Shown: in pieces, positions 17,960 to 26,507 of the stretch
How positions within the stretch are numbered: the first letter of the stretch is position 1
Layout of the letters: the number at the start of each line of letters is the position of its first letter
Origin: an uncultured Verrucomicrobiota bacterium
GTDB lineage: Bacteria > Verrucomicrobiota > Verrucomicrobiia > Opitutales > Opitutaceae
Assembly (NCBI GenBank): GCA_913058185.1
Contig: CAJXQX010000006.1
Coordinates: forward strand, 1 to 64,000
Length of the DNA: 64,000 bases
Direction of reading: 5' to 3'
Made by a program: the position numbers and the translations under genes
The notes under the pieces: generated by a model
Databases searched by the model: none
The model's input: the letters and a program-made list of their open reading frames with translations, nothing else
What the model was told of the DNA's origin: nothing

Positions 17960-18979
17960 CTAGGAGGCGCAGGAAATCAGGGTTTTGATACCGCTCGGTT
18001 GTCTCTCGATCTCTTCGAAGGCCGCCTGCACTTCGTCTAGGGGGCGAACTTCGGTGATGAGTTTGTCCAGACTCAGTTGGCCACTGGCGGCTAATGCGAT
18101 CGCCTCATCAAAGTCACAAGGCTCGTAGAGTCGGGCGCCAATCAAACGTAACTCCGACCAAAAAAACTTAAATAAACTCACGGGCCGCGGCTCCGGGTGA
18201 ATCGCGACCATCACGATCCGGCCGCGCGCGGCGGACACTTCGGTCATCGCTTCAACGCCGGGAGCAGACCCCGAGACTTCAAACACACAATCCGCCATCG
18301 CTCCATCGGTGATCTTGGCGACGGCCTCCGGGAGTTTCTCTTTCAGCGGATTCACCGTAATGATACCGAGCGATTCAGTGAGTTTGAGGCGAACCTCGTT
18401 GATCTCTGACAAAATCACGCGGGCGCCTTTGGACTTCGCGACCAGCGCGATCAACAACCCGATCGGACCTCCCCCGATCACAACACACGTTTCACCCGCT
18501 TTCACTTCGCCGAGCCGTACGTCGTGGCAGGCCACCGCGGCCGGCTCGATCATCGCTCCGTGTTGCATGGAAAGTTCCTCCGGGAGGTTGTGGAGCGTGT
18601 AGGCCGGGACCGTCCACGAGGCTTGCATGCCACCGGGCTGATCGATGCCGATGAACTTCAGATTACGCCCCACATGAGCGTTCCCGCGGTCGAATTCCGT
18701 CTCCGGGCCAAAACAAAGCGGACGCACTGCCACACGATCGCCGGCGGAAAACTCGGTAACGCCCTCGCCGACCTCGGCGACGGTCGCAGAGACCTCGTGA
18801 CCAATGACGAGTGGTTGGCTGACTCGCTGGTCCATATGGCCGAGGAAGATGTGCATGTCGGTCCCGCAAATACCGCAATAAGCGACGTCGAGGCGCACTT
18901 CACCAGGCCCCGGAGGCATGGGGAGACTTTCGACGACTTCGATCGAGCGAGTGGACGCGTAGGCGGCTGCTTTTTTCAT
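17960..18979 (-). CDS. Zinc-dependent medium-chain alcohol/polyol dehydrogenase
   Basis: 339 residues from ATG 18979 (MKKAAAYAS); the 47 residues the track adds upstream are promoter sequence. Catalytic zinc ligands are Cys in CGICGTD, His-Glu in IGHEVSATV and Glu in MIEPAAVACHD. The Rossmann motif is VIGGGPIGLL. The structural-zinc four-Cys lobe of classical enzymes is not visible; FGPETEFDRGN occupies its place. The family covers sorbitol, idonate and threonine dehydrogenases, so it probably oxidises a secondary hydroxyl of a sugar or sugar acid. It is first in the second operon, with a TTGTATGCAA palindrome about 120 bp upstream. Confidence 0.85.
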   Translation of the reverse strand: MKKAAAYASTRSIEVVESLPMPPGPGEVRLDVAYCGICGTDMHIFLGHMDQRVSQPLVIGHEVSATVAEVGEGVTEFSAGDRVAVRPLCFGPETEFDRGNAHVGRNLKFIGIDQPGGMQASWTVPAYTLHNLPEELSMQHGAMIEPAAVACHDVRLGEVKAGETCVVIGGGPIGLLIALVAKSKGARVILSEINEVRLKLTESLGIITVNPLKEKLPEAVAKITDGAMADCVFEVSGSAPGVEAMTEVSAARGRIVMVAIHPEPRPVSLFKFFWSELRLIGARLYEPCDFDEAIALAASGQLSLDKLITEVRPLDEVQAAFEEIERQPSGIKTLISCAS

Positions 18980-19096
18980 GAAAGGTGAGGGTCGTTGGGC
19001 TCGGATTACGGGTCCAAAATCCTTCCCCGAAATCAACAAAAAGGAAACTGATTGAGCCGATTGAGAACCAATACATCGCGGCCGTTCTGTCGATGT

Positions 19097-19112
19097 ATTT
19101 TGTATGCAATCT
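19097..19112. promoter_or_regulatory. Putative GntR operator upstream of the alcohol dehydrogenase operon
   Basis: TTGTATGCAA (19100-19109), an imperfect palindrome flanked by ATT and TCT. It lies about 120 bp before the first gene of the operon and closely matches the site upstream of gntR at the other end of the operon. This pairing supports control by the GntR regulator. Adjacent AT-rich bases may be the promoter. No footprint can be inferred beyond this. Confidence 0.5.
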
Positions 19113-19204
19113 GAATTCAAACGCTTAATTCGACTTAATGGCGGGCAAAAAATTTAGCTTGCCCGAACCTATCTGGTGGGGGGCGAATTGAGTCAAAATA
19201 CCAG

Positions 19205-19359
<155 letters not shown>

Positions 19360-19404
19360 CTTTTCTACAGCCTGCGATCTACCGAGAACAGGATAGTGTG
19401 CGAT

Positions 19405-20250
19405 TTAGAGGAACGGGTTGAATTTTCGTTCGTTCTCGATGGTCGTCAAAGGTCCGTGACCGGGAGCGATGACGGTCTCGGGAGCTGCGCCATCGATCAC
19501 CGCGTGCAGACTCGAGTGCAGCCGTTTGCAGCAATGAAAGGCCCCACCAATCGATCCGGCGAATAACAGATCGCCCGCAACCAACAGCGATCGGCCATGC
19601 GGCGCTTGCGGAGCCGAAACCCGGTAACAGTGGTGCGACTCCACGTGACCAGGCGTCGAGCAGACCTCCACCGAGAATCCTTTTTCGTTAACCACCGCAC
19701 CGTCGTTAAGGGCAATCACCCCGTCGGGTCTATCATCGGCGTCGGGTCCGAATACCGGCACATCGCGGAAACGTTTGCGCACCGCACTCAAGCCACCGCA
19801 GTGCTCGGTTTCGTAGTGCGTAAGAAATACCGCCGCCACTCGATTAATCTTGGTCGGCCAGCTTTTCCACAGCCCTTCGGCACCCGTGCCGGTATCAAAT
19901 AGAATCCCCCAGTCTTGGCTGCAGTCAGCGACGAAGTAGGCGTTGGCCACTCCGATGCCATGGGACATGCGCAGCGGATAGAGGCAAAACGGCAGTCCAC
20001 TGATCTCAGGTAAGGGATAGGCTTCGCTCGCGACCGCATTCAGTCCAACCGACTGCAAGTTGAGCAATTTTGCCAGCCGTTCGAGTTCTAATGGTTCGAG
20101 ACGCTCACAATAATCGATGACGGAACGGAGCCGTTCGACCGGGATCCCCGTTTGCTCTGCCACCGCCGACTCTTCTAGGCCACAGCCCCGGATAGCCTTG
20201 TCGAGCACATCGCCCAATTCGTCTTCCAAAGGTGCCCGTTCGATTACCAT
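19405..20250 (-). CDS. Metallo-beta-lactamase-fold hydrolase with N-terminal XRE-like domain
   Basis: 281 residues. The first 70 or so (GLEESAVAEQTGIPVERLRSVI, LERLAKLLNL) look like a small helix-turn-helix or XRE-like domain. The rest is a glyoxalase II-like MBL fold: ILFDTGTG, FLTHYETEHCGG, TPGHVESH, AGDLLFAGSIGG and APGHGPLTTIENERKFNPFL. The canonical HxHxDH metal motif appears as H-Y-E-T-E-H, so the metal site is altered. Probably cytosolic. It is divergent from pyrE across a 76 bp gap. ATG at 20250. The fusion and the changed motif are the odd points; substrate unknown. Confidence 0.75.
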   Translation of the reverse strand: MVIERAPLEDELGDVLDKAIRGCGLEESAVAEQTGIPVERLRSVIDYCERLEPLELERLAKLLNLQSVGLNAVASEAYPLPEISGLPFCLYPLRMSHGIGVANAYFVADCSQDWGILFDTGTGAEGLWKSWPTKINRVAAVFLTHYETEHCGGLSAVRKRFRDVPVFGPDADDRPDGVIALNDGAVVNEKGFSVEVCSTPGHVESHHCYRVSAPQAPHGRSLLVAGDLLFAGSIGGAFHCCKRLHSSLHAVIDGAAPETVIAPGHGPLTTIENERKFNPFL

Positions 20251-20326
20251 GGCACTACCCTACCACCTTTGGCCCAGAGAGCAAAAATGTTTTGGCGCGT
20301 CTTCTTCAATTCATCAACATGATGAC

Positions 20327-20896
20327 ATGGCCGACCAAAACGACGAAGTCCTCGATATTTTCACGCGCACCCGGGCACTGCAACAGGGACACTTTGTGCT
20401 AAGATCCGGACTCCACAGTGGTCATTTCTTCCAATGCGCCCAGGTCTGCCAGGATATGGCCGCAGTCACTCGTCTGACTGAGTTGATGCTACCCACCCTC
20501 AACGCGTTCGAATTCGATACCGTGCTCGCCCCCGCTATGGGTGGCTTGGTCATTGGCCAAGAAGTCGCCCGCCAAACGGGAAAACGTTACATTTTTGCCG
20601 AAAAAGTGGACGATCGGCTCGCGATTCGTCGGGGGTTCAAATTCTCCCCCGGTGAAAAAGTGTTGATCGTAGAAGATGTGATCACGCGCGGTGGTCGAGT
20701 GCAGGAGGCATTGGACCTCATCGCTCAAGGCGGTGGGACTGCCGTAGCCGTCGCATTGCTGGTCGATCGGAGCGAAGGAAAAGCCTCGTTCACCGTCCCT
20801 CACCTACCGCTGCTGCAAATGAGTTTCCCGACCTACGCGGCCGATAACTTACCCGCTGAGTTAGCGGCAGTTCCGGTCTCGAAGCCGGGGAGCTAA
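20327..20896 (+). CDS. pyrE: Orotate phosphoribosyltransferase
   Basis: 189 residues from ATG 20327 (MADQNDEVL); the track's 70-residue upstream extension crosses the neighbouring promoter. It transfers ribose-5-phosphate from PRPP to orotate in pyrimidine synthesis. The PRPP-binding signature VLIVEDVITRGG is present, along with FQCAQV and LAPAMGGLVIGQEVA. Its final bases and stop lie inside a 57 bp sequence that recurs, slightly diverged, 310 bp downstream. The gene stands alone, with the PRPP synthetase gene downstream on the other strand. Confidence 0.92.
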   Translation: MADQNDEVLDIFTRTRALQQGHFVLRSGLHSGHFFQCAQVCQDMAAVTRLTELMLPTLNAFEFDTVLAPAMGGLVIGQEVARQTGKRYIFAEKVDDRLAIRRGFKFSPGEKVLIVEDVITRGGRVQEALDLIAQGGGTAVAVALLVDRSEGKASFTVPHLPLLQMSFPTYAADNLPAELAAVPVSKPGS

Positions 20897-20922
20897 GGGC
20901 GACCGTTAAGGGATGTCGGGCG
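20866..20922 (+). repeat. Direct repeat copy 1 (overlaps the 3' end of pyrE)
   Basis: 57 bp, starting GGCAGTTCCGGTCTCGAAG and ending GGGATGTCGGGCG, spanning the last codons and stop of pyrE. It matches 21178-21234 apart from a handful of differences, most of them G in this copy against A in the other. The pair looks like a local duplication of the pyrE end, or the flanks of an inserted element. Confidence 0.8.
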
Positions 20923-21092
20923 TTCCTCCTTCGCCAAGGCTTCGGCGGACAAGAAAAGGCCAGATGAAAGGTGATACAGAACACGTTTGGGCTGCAAAAA
21001 TGTCATCGAGCGCTCTGTTACCGCAGGTCGATTCGCCTTCCGCCAGCACGCGAAACTCACCACAGCAAGATGCGTTCGGCGCGGCGGTTTAT

Positions 21093-21167
21093 GGTAGGGC
21101 GGTTTCGCCGAAACCGCCGGTTGCGGTGGGAGAGATGAAACAGCGCGCTCGGCGAGCACGCCCTACC
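21093..21167. repeat. MITE/REP-like element with GGTAGGGCG terminal inverted repeats
   Basis: 75 bp bounded by GGTAGGGCGGTTTCGCCGA on the left and CTCGGCGAGCACGCCCTACC on the right, imperfect inverted repeats. A longer relative with the same ends lies at 54878-55001. It has no coding capacity, so it would have to be mobilised in trans if mobile at all. Confidence 0.75.
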
Positions 21168-21177
21168 TACTAGGCTA

Positions 21178-21234
21178 GGCAGTTCCAGTCTCGAAACCAG
21201 GGAGCTAAGGACGGCCGTTAAGGGATGTCGGGCG
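21178..21234 (+). repeat. Direct repeat copy 2 downstream of pyrE
   Basis: Second, diverged copy of the 57 bp segment containing the pyrE terminal codons, now non-coding. The 426 bp between pyrE and prs is therefore made almost entirely of repeats: this pair, the GGTAGGGCG element, a CTTCGGCGGACAAG segment (about 20940-20953) and the hairpin that follows. Confidence 0.8.
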
Positions 21235-21296
21235 TAAAGCCCGACCCACCCCCGAAAGGGTTACTTTATATTCTGGTGGGACCGGCTTTACGCCCG
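21229..21296. repeat. Inverted repeat (CGGGCGTAAAGCC hairpin)
   Basis: CGGGCGTAAAGCCCGACCCA on the left faces GGTGGGACCGGCTTTACGCCCG on the right, about 20 of 22 positions complementary around a 24 bp loop. It overlaps the end of the direct repeat and precedes the prs stop codon on the other strand, so it could terminate prs transcription although no T-run follows. Confidence 0.7.
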
Positions 21297-21322
21297 TCCG
21301 CCACTTACGGGTAAACCAGAAG

Positions 21323-22276
21323 CTAGAAGCCTTTTACTTTGAAGAGGCCGGTGATGCTTTCATTTTGGTGGATGCGCCTAATCGCTTCACCTAAAAGTGA
21401 GGCCACACTCAGCACCGTGATCGGCAATCCTTGAGGATCGACCGGGATCGAGTTGGTCGTAATCAACTCGTCAATGTATCCCAGTTTGAGTCGATCATAG
21501 GCCATCGGGCCCAAAAGCGCATGACTCACGGCCGCGCGCACACTGATCGCGCCATGCTCACGCATGGTCTTGGCGGCATTAACGAGCGTACCAGCGGTCT
21601 CGGTGATATCATCCACCAAGAGCACATTACGGCCTTCGACCTCACCGACTACATTGACTGATTCAACCGTCGTCGCACTGGTGCGTTTTTTCCACACCAT
21701 GCCGAGTTCCGCTCCCATCAGGGTGGCATAGGCGGCAGCCATTTTCATGCCGCCAACATCGGGCGAAACCACCACGAGGTTGTCGTTACGCATGTTGTTT
21801 TTCTCGACGTGGTCGAAAAAGACCGGTGAAGCGAAAAGATGATCCACTGGAATATCAAAGAAGCCCTGAATCTGTTGGGCATGCAGATCCATCGTGAGAA
21901 TCCGATTCGCGCCGGCTGCGACGATGAGATTGGCGACCAATTTAGCCGTGATCGGCACGCGGGGCTGATCTTTACGATCCTGGCGCGCGTAACCGTAAAA
22001 AGGGAGGACGGCGGTGATACGGTGAGCTGACGCTCGACGGGCCGCATCGATCATAATCAGCAGCTCCATCAGGTGATGGTTAGTCGGCGTGCAGGTCGAC
22101 TGCATGATAAACACGTCCTGACCACGCACATTCTCGTTGATCTTCACGAACGACTCACCGTCGGGGAAGCTACTGACGGTGGCTTCACCTAGGGGCACGC
22201 CGATCGAGGCACACATTTCTTCGGCTAAGGGCCGATTCGAATTACCGGCGAAAATCTTCAGACTGGGAGCGGTCAT
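21323..22276 (-). CDS. prs: Ribose-phosphate pyrophosphokinase (PRPP synthetase)
   Basis: 317 residues, normal length. It makes PRPP from ribose-5-phosphate and ATP for nucleotide synthesis. Visible motifs are FAGNSNRPLAEEMC at the N-terminus, FPDGESFVKINENVRG, YGYARQDRKDQPR (ATP-binding flexible loop region), TMDLHAQQIQGFFDIPVDHL (PRPP synthetase signature) and the ribose-phosphate loop LVDDITETAGTL. ATG at 22276, 25 bp after the lpxD stop, so probably co-transcribed with it. Its product is the cosubstrate of PyrE encoded nearby. Confidence 0.95.
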   Translation of the reverse strand: MTAPSLKIFAGNSNRPLAEEMCASIGVPLGEATVSSFPDGESFVKINENVRGQDVFIMQSTCTPTNHHLMELLIMIDAARRASAHRITAVLPFYGYARQDRKDQPRVPITAKLVANLIVAAGANRILTMDLHAQQIQGFFDIPVDHLFASPVFFDHVEKNNMRNDNLVVVSPDVGGMKMAAAYATLMGAELGMVWKKRTSATTVESVNVVGEVEGRNVLLVDDITETAGTLVNAAKTMREHGAISVRAAVSHALLGPMAYDRLKLGYIDELITTNSIPVDPQGLPITVLSVASLLGEAIRRIHQNESITGLFKVKGF

Positions 22277-22301
22277 TGGTTAGGGTATCGTGCCTGATCG
22301 T

Positions 22302-23360
22302 TCAATCGGCGGAAGTCTTTTTTAATATTTCGAGTTCACTAAAGAGTCCATCGACCTTTTTGAAGAGGTCTGGGAGGCGACGTTGGAGCACAACCAGACG
22401 CCGCTCCATGCGATAAGGCATGGCCGGCATACCGGAATATACCTTTCCGGGTTCGGAGATATTTGCCGTCAGACCACCTCGACCAGCGACTTGAGTGCCC
22501 TGGGCTACTCGAATGTGTCCGGCGGCTCCCGATTGGCCTCCCATGACAACGTAATCCTCGAGTGTGGTGCTACCCGCAATGCCTACTTGGGCGCACAGGA
22601 TGCAGTGACGCCCCACGACTACGTTGTGAGCGACTTGGACCTGATTGTCTATTTTGGTGCCCTCGCCTATCACGGTGCGACTGAATCGCGCCCGATCGAG
22701 CGTCGCATTCGCTCCGATTTCGACATCACTTTCGATCACAACGATTCCGATCTGCGGGACCTTGGCGTGTTTTCCCTCCACCACCTCGTAACCAAATCCG
22801 TCGGAGCCAACCACCACGCCACCATGTAAACGCACGCGATCGCCCAATTCACACGTCGTGGCCAAATGAGATCCCGCCGCGAGCCAACAATCTTGTCCGA
22901 TCACAGCCCCTCGCCCGACAAAGACCTGGGCCTGCAAGTGAGTGCGTTCGCCAATGATCGCATCGGCTTCAACCACACAGAGCGGGCCTACCGTCGCCGA
23001 AGCTGCGATCTTGGCAGATTCGCTTACTACGGCACTGGGGTGAACTCCCGCCTCGGGCCGAGGCCAAAGGGATTGCTCGATGCGAGCGCAAATCTGAGCC
23101 AACGCGGCCGAAGGATTCTCCACCAACAAAAAGCACTGCCTCTCCGCGGGCTCACCTTCATGATCAAGGGGCAAGAGCAACACCGAGGCTTTGCTCTCCG
23201 TGACCTGAGCTCGATACTTGGGATTCCCTAAAAAGGATATGTCACCTGGCTCAGCATCTCCCAGCGCCGCGATCCTCGTAACCGTTAAAGATTCATCGCC
23301 GCGAATTTGCTGAGGCTGAACTATGGCCTTCAGCGCTGTGACCGTAAACGAGGTATCCAT
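22302..23360 (-). CDS. lpxD: UDP-3-O-acylglucosamine N-acyltransferase
   Basis: 352 residues. Adds the N-linked acyl chain in lipid A synthesis, in the cytoplasm. The N-terminal uridine-binding domain includes GDISFLGNPKYRAQV. The centre is a left-handed beta-helix of hexapeptide repeats, with DGFGYEV and the catalytic-His region DNQVQVAHNVVVG. A C-terminal helix (FKKVDGLFSELEILKK) ends the protein, as in LpxD. It follows the skp terminator, so it starts a new unit with prs, and its presence indicates an LPS-bearing outer membrane. Confidence 0.95.
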   Translation of the reverse strand: MDTSFTVTALKAIVQPQQIRGDESLTVTRIAALGDAEPGDISFLGNPKYRAQVTESKASVLLLPLDHEGEPAERQCFLLVENPSAALAQICARIEQSLWPRPEAGVHPSAVVSESAKIAASATVGPLCVVEADAIIGERTHLQAQVFVGRGAVIGQDCWLAAGSHLATTCELGDRVRLHGGVVVGSDGFGYEVVEGKHAKVPQIGIVVIESDVEIGANATLDRARFSRTVIGEGTKIDNQVQVAHNVVVGRHCILCAQVGIAGSTTLEDYVVMGGQSGAAGHIRVAQGTQVAGRGGLTANISEPGKVYSGMPAMPYRMERRLVVLQRRLPDLFKKVDGLFSELEILKKTSAD

Positions 23361-23412
23361 TGTTATGGGGGATGGAGATCAGGAGGAACGCTGGCAATCC
23401 GTCATTGGATAA

Positions 23413-23442
23413 CAAAAAGCCCCGCCGAATCGGCGAGGCTTT
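23413..23442 (-). terminator. Intrinsic terminator after skp
   Basis: On the minus strand AAAGCCTCGCCG and CGGCGGGGCTTT flank a three-base loop and run into TTTTTG. It lies 24 bp past the skp stop and ends the bamA-skp transcript before lpxD. Confidence 0.9.
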
Positions 23443-23465
23443 GAAAATTAAATTTTAACTTCAGC

Positions 23466-24122
23466 TTAGTTGCTAGGGAACGCGACGGTTGGCGTATCGC
23501 CACCTTCCGTGCTGGCTGGGCCAGCAACCGGAGCGTCAGGAGCGTCGGCTGGCTTATTCTCATCGATCTTAGCGAGAACGGCGTCAGTGATCTCGAGGCT
23601 GTCTTCAGCAAAGAGCACGGCTGGCATTCCGAGTAGGGATGGGCCCGACTTGTCGAACAACAAGGTGATGCCTTGGCGTTTGGCGATCTCTTGAGCGACT
23701 TGGGAAATTTCATCCATGAGCAAGGTGCGGAAGTTCATGATACGCTGCTGGAGCGATTCGCGGCTGTTGGTCACAAGCGCGTTCATTTCCTGCTGCTTCT
23801 GCTGCATCTCTTGAACCTTAGTGCGGGCTTCGAGCTCGATTCCAGCTTTGGCCTCATCCTTGAGAACAGGATTATTGAGCTGTTCGGCGAGACTCTGAGC
23901 TGCTTGTTGCAATTCCAGTCCTTGGCCATTGAGGCGTTCGATTTCGGATTGCACACGCGCCTGCTCTTCTTGGAAGACCAGATTCTTCTCGGCCGTCTTA
24001 TAGTGGGCGTCGAAAAGACGGGCCATGTCTACGACACCGACCTTTAGCGATTGAGCCGATCCTGCTGCTGCGGTTAAAGCGAGAGCGAGGATAGCGATGA
24101 GGGGTTTCAAATTACTCTTCAT
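23466..24122 (-). CDS. skp: OmpH/Skp-family periplasmic chaperone
   Basis: 218 residues. The signal peptide MKSNLKPLIAILALALTAAAGSAQS leads to LKVGVVDMARLFDAHYKT, the OmpH start. A long charged and Gln-rich coiled-coil region follows (QARVQSEIERLNGQ, MQQKQQEMNALV), and IAKRQGITLLFDKSG closes the OmpH domain. The C-terminus carries an Ala/Pro-rich tail longer than usual. It would hold unfolded outer-membrane proteins for BamA, encoded 27 bp upstream. The usual Gram-negative order bamA-skp-lpxD is retained. Confidence 0.9.
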   Translation of the reverse strand: MKSNLKPLIAILALALTAAAGSAQSLKVGVVDMARLFDAHYKTAEKNLVFQEEQARVQSEIERLNGQGLELQQAAQSLAEQLNNPVLKDEAKAGIELEARTKVQEMQQKQQEMNALVTNSRESLQQRIMNFRTLLMDEISQVAQEIAKRQGITLLFDKSGPSLLGMPAVLFAEDSLEITDAVLAKIDENKPADAPDAPVAGPASTEGGDTPTVAFPSN

Positions 24123-24149
24123 GATTGGTAAAAGGGTTAGACTACTAAA

Positions 24150-26507
24150 TTAGAAGCGGGTGCCGAAGGAAAAATTAAACTGATTTCCTTCATCATTATC
24201 ACCGTCAGACGTGAGAGGAATACCAAAATCGAGACTTAGTGGCGCACCTCCAACAAAGAGACGTAAGCCGACACCGAAGTTGTCGTTGTATTGCGAGGGG
24301 TTCAAATCGAACGCGTCTGCGTTGACGAATCCAGCATCATAGAAAATCGCGAATCGAATCGGTGCGACAACATCGGCGGTATACTCCAGCGTCAGCATAC
24401 CGTAGGAATTACCACCAATGGGCTCCAGATTGATACTATCCTTCGGTCCAACTTCGCGGAACTCGAACCCGCGCAGGGTGTAAGGACCACCGAGAAAGAA
24501 CTTCTCGAAGAACGGCACATCACTACTATCGCCATAGGCATCTGCGACGCCGGCGCGTAGGATAACCGAAAGCACCTGGGATTGGAACTCGAAGAGCGGA
24601 TACCACTGCGCACCGCGGAATTCCAACTTAAAGTAATCTGCATCGCCGGCGAACACTCCACCAGCTAGGTCAGTGCGAAGTTCAACGCGATTGCCACGGG
24701 TGGTATTGATAATCTTATCGCGCGTATCGCGCTCGAGAACAAATCCAAGTTTCGAGATGGCCTGCTCGCCTGCCAGAGAGCGGATAACCGCGGGAGCACT
24801 CGGCGCAATGTCGGTGATCTCAACGACCTGGTAGGAGTAGGACAGCTGCCCGTTAACCAATTCGAAGAGGCGTTTCCGCATGAAAACCTCACCACCCGTG
24901 CGGATTTCACTGTAGATCGCGCTGTTAAAGTCAGACGAGGTGCGGAAGAGTGTGAAGCCGGTCGAAAGACGTTTCTCGAACAACCAAGGCTCCTCAAACG
25001 AAAGCACCACTTCACTGGACTGGTCGCCCAATTGCATCCGCAGTCGGAATTTTTGCCCGTCACCCTGAAACAAGGAGCGACGATTGAAGATATCAAAATT
25101 CGATTGGCTGAACTCCGCGAAGATCACCGCACGTTCGAGCGAGCTGAAACCAGCTCCAAAGGTCAGATTACCGGTGCGGCCTTCCTGAACCGCTACCTTG
25201 AGGTTACGGCGTCCGGGGATGTTGGTTGATTCAGGGGCGACATTAACATCTTCGAAGAATCGGGTGTTATCCAAACGGAGTTTGGAAATCTCCATCCGAT
25301 TCATGTCGAAGGTCTCTCCCGGACCGAGCACGAGCTCGCGCAGAATTACGATGCTTTTGGTCTTATCGTTGCCTTCAATGCGGATCGATTCGACGTCGTA
25401 AGGAATATCTTCGTCGATGATGTATTTTAAATCGATATCACCGGTGTCGAGATTCGGGATCCGAAGCAGGGTCACCCGGGCATCGAGATGGCCTCCTCGG
25501 CCGTAGAATTCCTCAATTGTCTGAGCATCTTCATCGAGCTTCTCGGGCGAGAAAATCATGCCAGATTGTTGGCGCAGAGCGAAACGCAGCAGCTGTCCGG
25601 GAATTTTCTCCGATCCGGAGAGATCAATCTTACCAATTCGGTATTGGCGTCCTTCCTCGAGGTGAATGATGAGGTGGAGCTGTCCGGGTTGAGGGTAGTT
25701 ATACTCAATCTTCTCCGGAGGAATCGAGATATCCAAATAGCCCTCTTCACGGTAATAATCCCGCAGGAGATCAAGATCGTCTTCAAACTCGTCGTCTTTG
25801 AAGCGGCCAGTCCCAATCAGCCAAGACCAGAGGACATATTTCTTGGTCTCCATAACCTTACGCAGTTTGCGCTCCTTGATACTATCGTTACCGACAAAAG
25901 TGATGCTCTTGACCTTAACCCGATCACCCTCGCGGATGTGGAATACGATCGTGCCAAAGCCGGTCGAGCGGTCACGTTCGATTTCGTAATAGATCGAAAC
26001 CCGATTGTAGCCCTTCTTCTGGTAATACTCGCGAATCTTTTCCGAGTCTTCTTTAACCTGACGTTCGTCGAGGATGAGATTTTCCGCCGTCACGATCTCT
26101 TTCTGCAGGCGCCGGTCCTTCATGTTATCGTTGCCTTCGAAGATAACCGCCAGGACCCGGTAGCGAGGGGTGAGCTCGAAGAGGAGATTCACATTCCCAT
26201 TGGGAAGGGTCTCTCGCTTGACCTCGATAAACTCGAATAAGCCCGTCCGGTAAAGAGATCGGATATCACGATCAATCGAGACCTCATCGAGCGCGTCGTC
26301 CTCTCGGACCTGCATGTTGGCTCGAACGACCTGTTTACTGACATTGGTCGCGCCCAAAAACTGGAGCTCCACGTTCTCAACAATAGGCGCGCCGGCGGGC
26401 GAGCCAAAGGCTTGGGCAAGCGCAGACGAGCAGCTCCCGGAAAGCAGGGCTGCAATTGCGATGATACGGACGATCCGCGACAGCGGACTACGGTGTGTGA
26501 TTTTCAA
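24150..26507 (-). CDS. bamA: Outer membrane assembly factor BamA (five POTRA domains plus beta-barrel)
   Basis: 785 residues. A signal peptide (ending about SSALAQ) precedes the POTRA domains, recognisable by repeats such as VLAVIFEGNDNMKDRRLQKE, VKSITFVGNDSIKERKLRK and VESIRIEGNDKTKSIVILRE. The C-terminal barrel includes FFLGGPYTLRGFEF, the conserved substrate-interacting loop, and ends in FNFSFGTRF with a terminal aromatic residue. It inserts outer-membrane beta-barrels. The track start is TTG 26507, overlapping dnaB's end by 20 bp, with no visible Shine-Dalgarno. The next in-frame Met would remove the signal peptide, so the TTG is plausible. Confidence 0.93.
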   Translation of the reverse strand: MKITHRSPLSRIVRIIAIAALLSGSCSSALAQAFGSPAGAPIVENVELQFLGATNVSKQVVRANMQVREDDALDEVSIDRDIRSLYRTGLFEFIEVKRETLPNGNVNLLFELTPRYRVLAVIFEGNDNMKDRRLQKEIVTAENLILDERQVKEDSEKIREYYQKKGYNRVSIYYEIERDRSTGFGTIVFHIREGDRVKVKSITFVGNDSIKERKLRKVMETKKYVLWSWLIGTGRFKDDEFEDDLDLLRDYYREEGYLDISIPPEKIEYNYPQPGQLHLIIHLEEGRQYRIGKIDLSGSEKIPGQLLRFALRQQSGMIFSPEKLDEDAQTIEEFYGRGGHLDARVTLLRIPNLDTGDIDLKYIIDEDIPYDVESIRIEGNDKTKSIVILRELVLGPGETFDMNRMEISKLRLDNTRFFEDVNVAPESTNIPGRRNLKVAVQEGRTGNLTFGAGFSSLERAVIFAEFSQSNFDIFNRRSLFQGDGQKFRLRMQLGDQSSEVVLSFEEPWLFEKRLSTGFTLFRTSSDFNSAIYSEIRTGGEVFMRKRLFELVNGQLSYSYQVVEITDIAPSAPAVIRSLAGEQAISKLGFVLERDTRDKIINTTRGNRVELRTDLAGGVFAGDADYFKLEFRGAQWYPLFEFQSQVLSVILRAGVADAYGDSSDVPFFEKFFLGGPYTLRGFEFREVGPKDSINLEPIGGNSYGMLTLEYTADVVAPIRFAIFYDAGFVNADAFDLNPSQYNDNFGVGLRLFVGGAPLSLDFGIPLTSDGDNDEGNQFNFSFGTRF

